Source: Cryptomeria japonica
Taxonomy: Eukaryota; Streptophyta; Pinopsida; Cupressales; Cupressaceae
Direction: 5' to 3'
Length of the DNA: 64,000 bases
Assembly (NCBI RefSeq): GCF_030272615.1
Contig: NC_081408.1
Coordinates: 306,841,950 to 306,905,949, forward strand
Shown piece after piece: positions 32,564-43,041 of this stretch; the stretch's first letter is position 1; each line of letters begins with the position of its first letter. The translations under genes and the position numbers were made by a program. Below the pieces are notes generated by a model. It was not told the origin of the DNA and did not search any database. It saw only the letters and a program-made list of their open reading frames with translations.

Positions 32564-33675
32564 AGGTCGATGGGATTCTTTAAAGTTTGGCAAATTTTTT
32601 AATAAAAATTCATGGCCTTCTTTCTGGAATATTTTCCAGATTTTTTTTTGTTGTTTTTTAATAAAAAAATGATTTTGCGTTTTTGAAGGCTTTTTGAGGG
32701 TTTCTGGTTCGTGGGTGAATTTCTTTGTGTTGGGCAGCAATTCATGTTTTTTTAGGTTTTGGAGATTTTTGGGCCTGCAACCTGGAGTTTTTTTTTGCAG
32801 ATTGAAAATTTTCCCAGGGTTTCTGCAATTTTCGGCTAGGGTTTTGACCCTTCAGTTCAAGTCAAAATTTTATTCTGGTTGCAGATTCTTGATGGGTTTT
32901 TCGAGACCTCAACTGGGTTGTCAGATTTTTTCAGGGTGCATCGTTTTTCGTGCCTCAATTTTTGAGCCGTCGGATTTGCATTTTGATTTCAGATTTTTGG
33001 TGGGTTTTTCGAGAGATTTTCTGGGTTGGTCTTAGATTTTTCTAGGTGCCTCGTTTTCCATGCCTCAAATTTTGTGCTAGCGAATCTGCCTTGGAATTTA
33101 AAAACAGTCCGCAATTTCTGCTAATTTTGTGGACGTCGGGAATTTTGGTGTTTTCTCGGCACTATTTATGCTGTTTTAAGTTTGCAGAAAATTTTAATTT
33201 ATGGGTTTCTTCCAAACCTCAAAATTTGCACCTTGGAATTCGTGCCAGAATTCTCCTCCAGGGTTTCAGTTTTTTCAACAACTGCTTCTATTTTGATTTA
33301 AAAAAATAAATCAGATTCTTTTGTCTCTTGCTTTCACTCAGTTGACCTCGATCAACCTCGGTTTCCGTGATGGCATCTTTTACCAAAATCATGTTGGAAC
33401 ACAGACAAAAGTTCAACAACTGCCACAACATTTGGAAACAGTGCATGTTCACGATATTTGAATATCGTTGCCTTGATCAAATTGATTTAGGCCATACCTC
33501 GTCCTACAGGTCCCAGGGTTTTCACATTTTTTTTCCTCAAAAATTGTTCGTGGGGTTTATAATTTTTAAAAATTATTATCAGTCATCTGCAAAGCTTGCG
33601 TGGGTTTTCTGATTTTTCTCCACAAAAAATCATGGGAGGGTTTTGCTTGATTTTTCCTCAAAAATCAGGGTGTGT

Positions 33676-33845
33676 TGTTTTACCATGTGATGTCTGCTAT
33701 TTTGCCGCGTGAGGTTTGCTGTTTTACCACATGATGTCTGCTGTTTTTCCATGTGATGTCTGGTGTCTTTCTTGCATGATGTCTGATGTTTTACCGCGTG
33801 ATGTTTGGTATTTTACCACGTGGTGTTTTGGGTCTTGCCATGCGA
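33676..33845 (+). repeat. short tandem repeat in interior of copy 2
   Basis: About seven degenerate units of roughly 22-24 bp, each around GATGTCTG or GATGTTTG plus TTTTACCACGTG. They are non-coding and lie in the middle of the element. Confidence 0.6.
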
Positions 33846-34148
33846 AGTTTCTGGGTTTTTACCATTTTTTTCCACAAAAAACGTTTCAAGGGTTTTTACC
33901 ATTTTTTTCCACAAAAATGATGATTTTGTGTCTTCAGTATTGAAGGGTTTGCCGATTTTTCCTCAAAATCATGGTTTCAGGTTTCAGTTTGGTTACCCAA
34001 TGTCAGGTTGGATGGATTCTAGTGTTCTTGGTCATTAACACTTTTCAGATCCAGGGAGGGCCTCCACCGCAGCAGAGTGTTCTTTTCATTTGTGATCAAA
34101 AAACCTGCAATAGGGTAGTTAGTAGATAGAATGACCATTAAGGGAGGG

Positions 34149-34429
34149 TATTAGAATATTTAATTATATTTTAGTCACCTATATTTAGTTCCTTGTTCAA
34201 TGGTCATTTAGCTTTTTAGTTGATTAGCTTTTAAGCTTTATTTAGCATTTAGCTTTTTCTTTTTAGTTAATTAGCTTTTAAACTTTATTTAGCGTTTAGC
34301 TTTTTAGTAGTTCACTTTAAACGATTTGTTCTTAATTTAGAACGTCGTCCTTGTAATCTCTTTATATACGCTTGTATATTGTTGAATAGTTTTTCCGATT
34401 ATTGAATCATTCATTCAATTTATTTTTCA
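34149..34429 (+). repeat. 3' LTR of copy 2
   Basis: Same as 32318-32551 but longer by 47 bp, because a block of TTAGCTTTT-type units is duplicated (about 34200-34300). Confidence 0.8.
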
Positions 34430-34576
34430 TCCAAATCTTTGCTTTGGTTTTTGAAAAGCAAAAAATATAAATTGTTTCAAACCCATGTTTTCCGTAGATG
34501 AAATTTGTAAAATATTAAAGCAGATATGTAATGACAAGACATTCTCATTGTTGCACAATAGATCCTAGTTGCTATG

Positions 34577-37500
34577 TGTTGACGTGTATTTTGTACACAA
34601 TCATACACAGAATAAAATACCTAAAGGCATCTTATCCTCTCTTGAGAAAATAGTCTCTAACTGCTGAAGATTCGCGTAAAGGATCAGTTAGGTAGACTCC
34701 AAGGTTCTTTTAGTGGGATCTCCACGTGTGGACAAGCTCCAGTGGTATGATGTGATTTGCTAGAATCACAAGGGGACTTACATTGAACTTCCGATCTGCT
34801 TTGCTGGACACAGGCTCTTACTAACTTAGATTAAAAAAAATGGAAAAAGGATAAGGGCGAAGAGAGGATCTAATCCTAATACTAAGGATGTAGGAGCAAT
34901 GATTGATTTTTGATGAAACTCTAACTAGATCTTGTTTTGACATCAATGGAACATCTACACAAGACTAGTGCGATCTTCTAAGGGAGCTTTATGATGTTCA
35001 AATCATCACCGCAGGCATAGATACCATCCAAGTTGATGCATATCAATGAAGAGGCGACAAATTGAAATTGAGCTTAAGCTGAATGATTCCAGTTGACTAC
35101 GCAAGGCAAGTCTGCAATCAACAAACTGCTAGTAGTATGGATGTAAGAATTCCACCATCAATCAATCACATTTCCTCCATTCATCTAATTATCTACCATC
35201 TAAGATTGAAGACTTCAACAAGAAACCATGCAAATTGCAAGAAAACGACATATTTCACCATTACTTCAATGAAAATGGAGTTTGTTTACAATCAATGGCA
35301 ACAATTTCTTGCCTTGTCCTCCTATTCTACTCTAATTGCTATTCTATCAACTATATTCTAACTCTTCCAACTATTTACAACTCTCTCTAATCATTTAAAA
35401 TTTTTCCTTTACAAAATGAAATGCCTGGGCTTATATAGTGCCCACAATACAATTTGATGGCTTAGATCAATTCGAGATCAATGGCCAAGATTTTACAATG
35501 AAAACCCTAATTAGGGTTTGTTACAACCATTACATAACATTTAATGCTTGACCAATGATAAAATTGTATTGCTTGGACACATGTCCCTTTTAGAAAAATC
35601 GACCAATGGATAGCCGGGGTAGGTACATCGGAGTTTGTGCCACCTTCCATGAGTTAAGTACATTGAATCTGGACATGCTGAGGTGGACTTCACTGACTGG
35701 AGGAGTGATGACTGGGATGCCACCTCATCTGACACTTGAAGCTTGCTAGATATTCAATTTGATGTCGTTGAGAGGCTATCTTTAATTAACTCTTGTTCTA
35801 ACTCCTTTTGTCCTTGATGTGCAGGATGACGATGTACCTCGCCTTGGAACGCTGGATTGAAAGAGGTCGCCCATGTCTTGGCTTGATCGTCCTGGCGAAG
35901 ACCGTCCTGGCGAAGACCGTCCTTGATCCGGCTTGATTTTCCTTGAAGAGACCTCCATTTGATGCCTACACAACATTTCAAAATTAGTAACAAGATTTTG
36001 CAATACATAACATAAATTAGAGAGCAAATTTTAGGAAACTTAATGATAAGTCCTTTATTAACCATTTCCTAAAACAACTGAGCTAAGGCAAAACAAAATT
36101 TCAAAATCCAAAATTAAGGAAATGACGATCAACGTTCGAAATTAAAACAATAAATCCATATCGTCATACCTCTTTGAGAGCTTAACTCTAGAATGCAAAA
36201 TAAAGGAATTCGCCTAGGCAAAATTTGAAATTCGATAGTCTTTGACTTGATCTTGAAGGATAATGAACGTCCTCCTTATTAATTCGCCACCCTTGGAATC
36301 TTTGATGTGTTCTTCAATGTCCTTGGCAAGTTCGCCTAACTTGAAACTTCAAGTTCGCCTCTCCTTTGGATAGATGTTTCGCCTTGGATAAAACTAGTGC
36401 CTTCTTTTGTTTTGAAATGAAATTCGCTCCTTCAAACACACTCGCACTCCCTTGATGATGTTTGCGCCTTCCTTGACAAGACCCGCACCTTGAAGATAAT
36501 TTCGCACTTCTTCCTTTGAGATCGCATGAAAAATGATAATGTGAAAATAATGATTCTCACCTCCCTTTATAGCGCTCATCTCACAATTACCACCTTAGGC
36601 CGACTTGATAATTAATAAGGCAAATTTAAAATAAACTTAAAAGGCCGACCTTCAAAAACAAATAAATACCAAGCGCTCCTTTTGATTTTTAATGATTAAT
36701 TAATAATTAATTAAATGCCTTTCGTTTTTTAATTTGCAAATTTCGATTTTAATAAAGGCAAAATAATTAATAAATGTTTAACGCCACATTAAATGCTAGT
36801 TTAAATGGATTTTCAATTTTATCGAACTTAGCATTTAAGGAAAATTTGAAATGTTTATTTGGCGCCAAAACTATGAAAATGAGAGGGACGTACCTCATCG
36901 CCCTGGTCCCTTGGAGAGGGACAGGAGCGAACTTAAGCATTTTGGTCCTTTGTTGACGTTTGATAATCTTCAATTTGTCTTCAACGGGTTCGATTGACCT
37001 CCTTTCTTGCCTTCGAACATAAAATTTGCTTGATCTTTGCCCAGATCGTACCTTATGAAGAACTTCGCTCTGGTCCTTCAGTGAGGGACAGGAGCGAATT
37101 TGACCCTCTAGGCAAAACTTCATCATTTCATTGTTTTTTGATCAAGTCTGGATGTTCTATCATGCTCATTTCGTCCTTCACCATGCCTTTGATGTCTCGA
37201 TTCGTCCAAACAAGGTCAGGAATGGCTCAACTAAGCATTTTCGCTCTGGTCCCTTGGTGAGGGACACGAGCGATTCGCCTTGGTCCCTTGGAGAGGGACA
37301 CGAGCGCATTTCGCTCTGGACCCTTGGAGAAGGACACGAGCGAAATTTGACTTTTCGCACTCTCAATCAGGACAATTTTAATGGAATATAACATTTAAGT
37401 ATAAGTGTACTTTAAGTTATATTCCATATATACTTTCAGGATGTTTGAGAGTGGTTTCAGACCTCCAGGAGTTATATTGCAAAATCTAGTTTTTGGAGGT

Positions 37501-38735
37501 TTTTTCAGTTTCCAGACTTAGTCAAATTTCAGGATCAGGACATTCCAGACTTAGCCAAATTTCAGGATCAGGACCTCACTCAAGCCGGACTTGCTACCCT
37601 GTTAATCTCCCCGACAACACTTCAAGTTATATTCATTTGATAAAATGTACCTCTTTGGACCTTCTCACATCGTCAAGACGTTAAAATCTTGCAAGGACAA
37701 AGCAAAATTGGATTTGTAGCTCCGGTCCTTCACTGAGGGACAGGAGCGATTTAGGCAATTAGCACTGTTATGGACGTCCCAAAAATCTTCAATTTATATT
37801 CAACGCATTTATCTCATGTTTTTCCTTGTTTTTGAACGTAAACTTGCCTTGACCTTTGTCTGGATTTTGCATAATGAAGGAAATCGCTCTGGTCCCTGGG
37901 AGAGGGACGAGAGCTACAAGGTACCTCGCCCTGGTCCCTTGGAGAGGGACAGGAGCGATTTGGTCAATATAGGTCATTCTCCTTCGTTTTTGCATCTCAA
38001 ATTATATTCATTTGGCAAAGCATCTTCCTTTGGACGTCCTCAAATCATTAAGTCATCAAAATCTTGCAAGGACAAGACGAAATTTGAATTGTAGCTCCGG
38101 TCCTTCACTGAGGGACAGGAGCGATTTTCCTCCTGGAGGCATTTCTGTGCTCATGAAAATCTTCAATTTATATTCAATGGAAAGATCTCGCCGTTCTCCA
38201 TCACTTCAAACGTAAAATTTGTCTGGACTCTGCAAGAATGATGAGATATTTGAGATTGAGCTCCTATCCTTCACTGAGGGACAGGAGCGATTTTGCTCCT
38301 ACAGGCCAAAATATCATGATTTTACACATTTTATCACTTCACAAGGCGAAAACAAATCATTTGAAATGCCTAGGATCAAAATTCAAAAAAGTCAAAATTT
38401 GGTCAAAAATATTCAATTGGACAAAAATTCACATTTCATCTTCAACACTTAGACAAATTTAAGCTCTGCATCAACATTCCAATTGAAAATTAGACCATTC
38501 TGGCGAATTCATTTCATTCAAAATTTGCATTCTAGAAAAGGAAATTCAAAAGCCCTCAAAAACGACTGGATTTTGGCCTGAAAAGACGGTAATTAGAACC
38601 CTAAGGCTTGACCCTAAATCCAGACAACCAACAAACTAACAAAACCCTAGAAAAAGCAAAGCGAAAACGAACAAAATGAGCAAAAAAACATGGGTCCCCA
38701 TTTGCAATGGGGCGATGTGTGAAAACGTCACAACA
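34577..38735 (-). mobile_element. solo LTR C2 (4.2 kb)
   Basis: Ends are TGTTGACGTG on the plus strand and TGTTGTGACG on the minus strand. A perfect CTATG duplication flanks it (34572-34576 and 38736-38740) and the 21-bp repeat around it resumes. The minus-strand start with GACGTTTTCACACATCGCCCC is shared with solo LTR C1, and the other ends also match (ACACGTCAACA). No gag or pol sequence is inside, so an unusually long solo LTR is the best reading. Ten 31-nt palindromes occupy 36899-38289. Short ORFs across them are by-products of that repeat. Confidence 0.75.
36899..38289. repeat. ten dispersed 31-nt imperfect palindromes
   Basis: Units start at 36899, 37066, 37242, 37276, 37312, 37718, 37885, 37927, 38093 and 38259 and each is exactly 31 nt. 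The type sequence is CGCTCTGGTCCCT, a 5-nt loop TGGAG, and AGGGACAGGAGCG. The 13-nt arms pair almost fully. Variants swap the outer and loop bases while the arms stay largely complementary. Spacing is irregular. Between units, sequence such as AATTTATATTCA also recurs, so larger segments may have been duplicated. Confidence 0.85.
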
Positions 38736-38963
38736 CTATGCAAGACATTCTGATTGCTATGCAGGAGATCTTAGTTACTGCATAAGGGTTTATAGTGGCT
38801 GTGTAAGAGATTAGTTTAGTGCACAAAATGATTATCTTCGTTGTGCAAGTATCTTTCTTGCCGTGCAAGGTATTCCTTTGGTCAAAAAGCAGTCTCCTTG
38901 TCACACTTGGCACCCTCTGGGTGCACAACCTCTTTTCTTTGCCATGCAAGAAACATTCTTTGT
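38736..38963 (-). repeat. degenerate 21-bp tandem repeat
   Basis: Units about 21 bp long start with CTATGCAAG, CTATGCAGG, CTGCATAAG, CTGTGTAAG and so on. Two more units lie left of solo LTR C2 (about 34525-34576), so the LTR split the array. On the minus strand the period gives a seven-residue repeat within one ORF. Confidence 0.6.
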
Positions 38964-39682
38964 GATATAATTCTGAAAAAAAGAGTATATTATTCTGAAT
39001 ATCCTCTCTGATTTTCAGACCTGGTGGCAACATAGGGAGGGCCAAGGTCAAAGGTCTACCCGCCACCCTCGAGGCACCCATAATCTCCTTCAGGAGCGCA
39101 ATGTTTTTGGTCACATGCAACCATCACTCATACTAGTTAGTAGGGTCACTAGTACAGCATGGTGGTTAATCACTAGACTACGAATGTGACGAAAGATTTC
39201 CTGGCACATTCAGGTTTGGGAGCATAACTCTCATGCGTTTACAATGCACCCAAAGTTAATTTGCTTAGCTTACAAATTACAGCGAAAAAGTAAACTACAC
39301 TTTCATTAGGTGATTCTCATATGCTTTCAAATTGTCCGAATTTAGCTTTTTAAGTTTACAAATTACAGCAAAAAAGTTACACCAAACATAACTATAACTC
39401 AAACAGTGCACATAACATTTTGCCTTCATGCTTTTGTAATTTGCTTTTTTGAGATGCATTTCATCATTAACAATGTTACATTACTGCTCTGCATATTACC
39501 TTTGACCTTTGACAAATCAACTTCTAAGGCAATCTCTTGTTACTAGTGAAAACACTATTTAAACGTATTTTGATCTATTAAATCAAAGAATACTTTTCTA
39601 GGTTTTAATTTTATGAGAATGAAATGGTTTAACTAGATACATAATAGTAGCAGCAACAATTGAACTGACAACCTTGTTTCAG
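38741..39682. other. unassigned sequence with a 21-bp degenerate repeat
   Basis: 38736-38963 is a run of about ten degenerate 21-bp units (see separate entry). A minus-strand ORF (39120-38728) covers it and has a non-repeated start reading A-L-L-K-E-I-M-G-A-S-R-V-A-G-R, which looks protein-like but matches nothing I know. 39121-39682 holds no supported gene. It ends in the pyrimidine-rich acceptor of the next exon. Confidence 0.4.
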
Positions 39683-40221
39683 CTTGCTGATGCTTGGTTT
39701 GCAATTCCAATCAGTCCCGAGGTAAAATTCCATCTTCAATATAATAAATCTCATTGCTGATGGTTTTCGTGTTCAATCTAAAGCAAGAAAAACCTGTGTT
39801 TGGTGGAGAACAACCTTTTCCATCTAAAATCTTCCTTCAAATAAATAAAAAATCTGTTATTTTTACTATATAACAATTGGTTGAATTGACATTCTAATCT
39901 TGCAAGAACTCTATGTAAATTATATTGGATTGTGATACAACTTTGTGTGTTTTGTAAAATTTTCAATGCAGATTACATTGCATTTCACTGACTGCCTGTC
40001 AAGGAGGCTGCAGTCTTTGGCAATGGGTAGGTTTTTAACCTTTGAATTACAGTCTGATTTTATACGTATAACCAAAACTGTAGTTCTTTTTTTGGTACTC
40101 ACATGGTTCATTTCATAAATAATTTACAGAAAAGGATGCAGTCAAATCCAGGAAGGCAAGGAGAAAGGAAGCAAGGTTGGCAAAGCAGCAACAGCGACTT
40201 CAATCACGGGTTCACCACCAA
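39683..40221 (+). CDS. three exons of an unidentified host gene
   Basis: Exon A 39683-39721 (13 codons, L-A-D-A-W-F-A-I-P) lies between TTTCAG and GTAAAA. Exon B 39972-40026 (18 codons plus one base, D-C-L-S-R-R-L-Q-S-L) lies between AATGCAG and GTAGG. Exon C 40130-40221 lies between TTACAG and GTCTGT. It completes the split codon to give E-K-D-A-V-K-S-R-K-A-R-R-K-E-A-R and then A-K-Q-Q-Q-R-L-Q-S-R. Phases agree across both introns. The end is a basic, probably helical segment. Donor and acceptor sites fit GT-AG. I cannot name the protein. Exons before and after were not found with confidence. Confidence 0.55.
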
Positions 40222-41104
40222 GTCTGTCTTCTTTCTTTCTATTTACAGACTATGTATATGGGTTTTCTTGTTATGCTTTGTAGATTTGGGCTGAGTTTAT
40301 AAGAGATATTTTAATCTGCATGGCATAATCTTGGATCACATTCTCAAGAGCTGTAAAGGTGATGATGACAATAATCATAACTTATTAGTAGATTTGACTT
40401 TTTTAGACAAGATTCTGTAGGACCTCTCAAAGTGTATAGGCAAATTAATATAATAATGGCCTTGATTATTTTAATCCTAAAGAACACAAAAATTGAGTTC
40501 AACATTCTTTAGGCTAGAATGGGTCTGTAAAAACCATTTGGTACACTTATATGTACTCATATTTATGACAGCATAATCATGGGGTTACGTGGTACATACT
40601 GTCAAATAACACGCTGCCATGAATTTTTAATATTCCATCAATCAATAGAATTTTACACTACATCATTTTTTCTTGGGACCCCCTTATACGCCACTACCTC
40701 TATTTTTTTCCTTTTTCTTTTTAAAAGTTGTTTGACCCTATGACCACAACCTCTCCACACATTTGCTGAAGATATTGTTACAAAACTTTCTAGCTGCCAT
40801 TTGAATAATCACAGGTGAACAAAATAAAAGCTTCACAGCATTCAGACCCCTTTTGAAAATCCCCATTTTTAAGAGCTCTTACAAGCTTATTGGCAACATT
40901 TCAACATCACATATCATCAGCTTAATAAACAAACTGTTCGTAGTGGGAGTAGAAGGCCCCGCATTATCATCATGATTAGGTCCCCTATACAATTTTCTCC
41001 TTCTTCTTGTCCGCCCTTCATCTGTTTGGCCTATAATCTACTGCACTTGTTCCGTACGTTCATGGAAATGGTGTTCGATCAGTTCTTCCCATGCTAGAAA
41101 CATG
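40222..41104. other. unassigned sequence (possible intron)
   Basis: No supported ORF. A TTTGTAG followed by an open stretch at about 40286 could be a further acceptor, but no donor or motif supports an exon. The rest is AT-rich. Confidence 0.3.
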
Positions 41105-41308
41105 TGTAATGTCCCTTTTTTGAAATTAAGCGAAGTTGCCCATCACACATTTTCTGTGGATTTTGGGAATTTTGCACTAATGAAATGGGATTAAAACCGT
41201 AATAAAGAGGGCCTCAAGAAAAGTTAAAATATAAAAGACATGAAATGAAAAAGCTGTGAATCCCTCGAACATGAGATATAAAAGGGAGAAGAGAACCTCA
41301 TTCGAGGG
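41105..41308. repeat. left piece of an LTR hosting the chromovirus
   Basis: Starts TGTAATGTCCC and carries ACATGAGATATAAAAGGGAG, as in solo LTR A. It breaks at the GAGGG duplication (41304-41308) and resumes at 63118. It is therefore an older LTR into which the chromovirus jumped. Confidence 0.7.
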
Positions 41309-43041
41309 TGTAATATTCTTACTATGCCCCTTTGAAACTTAATACAGTATATGTTTATTTATTTTAAAGAAATTGATAACAGCAGCAATTATTTAAATTT
41401 CGACTCCAAACTATTTAAAAAAGGTAGGCATTGGATAACAAGTTTTTTATATTGAAATTCTGGAAATTTGATTCATGGACTGGTTTTTTCAGTGTTCCAC
41501 CGGCGTTGGGGATGGGTTTCTGGGACGGGGGGACCAAGGGCCTAAGTTTGGGGACGGCAGTGGGGGGTGGCAGGGTGGTGGTGCTGATATAGTTATACAT
41601 ATACATATAGTACTTGAAAAACTAGTTTTGAAAAGATGTATGACAGTATAATAGTATAAGAATTACATTTCAAATGAAACTATAGGAAATTTGAAGTACC
41701 AAATCTAAATACTAAAATTTCTTCAATGCTAATTGCTAAATAAAATTGACAAATGAAATTGTCAAATTGGAGATCTCTATAATATCGAAAAAGGAAAATA
41801 TGAATATCTGATGCCATTGCAAAGTCTATAATAATAAAGATGATTTTACATGATTCATCATTACAATGAGTAGCCAAATACAAATACTAATAGCAATAGC
41901 ATTACAAAAGAGACTAGAGTCAAAGACAAAATGGCAAAACTCAAAATGTAGCTAATGGAGGCCTCTAATCATCTGCGAACTCCTTTTTTAAAAATTTTTA
42001 ATTTACAACATTGCATTCACGTGGGGCGACGAGAGATGTTTGGGCGTCTCCCTGCCCCTCGAGAGATGTGCAGACGTCTCCCAAGGAGACTCGAGGATGT
42101 CTCCACGTCTCCTCGGCAGACGTAGAGACGTCTCCCTGTCTTCGGCGGCGCTTGGGTGGCGGTGGCGGGATGGCGGGGGACGTTGCGTCCCCGTCCCCTT
42201 GTCCCGGAGACATCCCCGTCTCCGAGACGCGGCCAAAAGGGGGGGGGATGCGTACCCGTGGTACATTGGGTTTTTTCAATAATCGAATTTATAGATCACG
42301 CATACCAATCAATAAGCCTGATTTGCTGTCAAAGGATTAATCTCATATGTGGAGCAGACCATAAACTGGAAGCTTTTTGGCGTCCAAAACCCTTAAGGAG
42401 CTGCGATATGTATTCTGGTCACCTGTGTGTGTTCTGGTTGGTGGAAAGGCTTTATATCAATTGCAGATCGCTGTACCCACAAATTGCTTCAGACTGAAAT
42501 AAACTCTCCCAGATTGCTAGAAAGACCACCAACAATTCCAGTGATAGGTATTTTGATGAAATCATTGCTTCCAAACTAGAGTAGAATGCTGTTGCAGACC
42601 TGGGGCTACGTCCAGAACTGCTAAGACATGGTTTTCGTCCTGTGCTTATGCTGAGTTGCAGAGCTCATAATTCAACAAGAGAAGACAAAACATAATAATA
42701 CTCTTAAACATTGACCTCTCTTTAAATAATAGCTTCAGCAAAAGGCATCGATCCATCTAGATACCTCCTTAAAAGACTTGGGCACAATATCCAATGTTAT
42801 GTAAATTATTAAATTGACCCCCATAATGATTCGCCTAGGGGAAACAACTTAATAACTTAAAATGGCCCCAACTTAAGTTATATTGATGAGTTATAATTTT
42901 TGATCTCCAATCATTAGCTTTTTGGGGTAAGTCATTAATTATTTATTTATCCCCTTTATTAATTGATTAATTCTAGCCTAGGGGATGAGAGTGGCTAGAA
43001 TTTGACTGTCATTGGCCTTTCAAAAGAATGGGGACATTACA
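41309..43041 (-). repeat. 3' LTR of the chromovirus
   Basis: Pairs with 62171-63117 over both halves, interrupted by the hAT-like element at 41490-42268. The polypurine tract lies at about 43042-43055. The integrase ORF ends 22 nt inside this LTR. Confidence 0.9.
41490..42268. mobile_element. non-autonomous hAT-like element 2
   Basis: Termini CAGTGTTCCACCGG and (reverse) CAATGTACCACGGG form an imperfect inverted repeat. The 8-bp duplication GGTTTTTT flanks it (41482-41489 and 42269-42276), and the intact LTR copy shows the single empty site. Its ends are GC-rich with many GGGGACG and GACGTCTCC motifs (41505-41580 and 42020-42240), likely transposase sites. The centre is AT-rich and shows no transposase. 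Short ORFs over the GC-rich end are by-products of the motif. Confidence 0.82.

Larger units (their letters stand above)
32318..34429 (+). mobile_element. non-autonomous LTR element, copy 2
   Basis: LTRs 32318-32551 (234 bp) and 34149-34429 (281 bp) start TATTAGAATATTT and end ATTTTTCA. A perfect TCCAA duplication flanks it (32313-32317 and 34430-34434). The primer site TGGTATCAAAAC (32552-32563) follows the 5' LTR and a polypurine tract TTAAGGGAGGG (34138-34148) precedes the 3' LTR. The 1.6-kb interior is T-rich, with recurring TTTTTCCACAAAAA and TTTTCCTCAAAAA blocks, and encodes nothing recognisable. The reverse complement of these blocks fills the element at 2608-4470, so both are one family. 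Confidence 0.85.

Noticed and set aside
36892-38290. Regular 31-nt repeats as a CRISPR array
   Set aside because: Units are palindromes with irregular spacing of 3 to 400 bp, spacers repeat one another, and the setting is a plant LTR.
42003-42497. Cluster of arginine- and glycine-rich ORFs on both strands
   Set aside because: They are translations of the GC-rich motif array of the hAT-like element.
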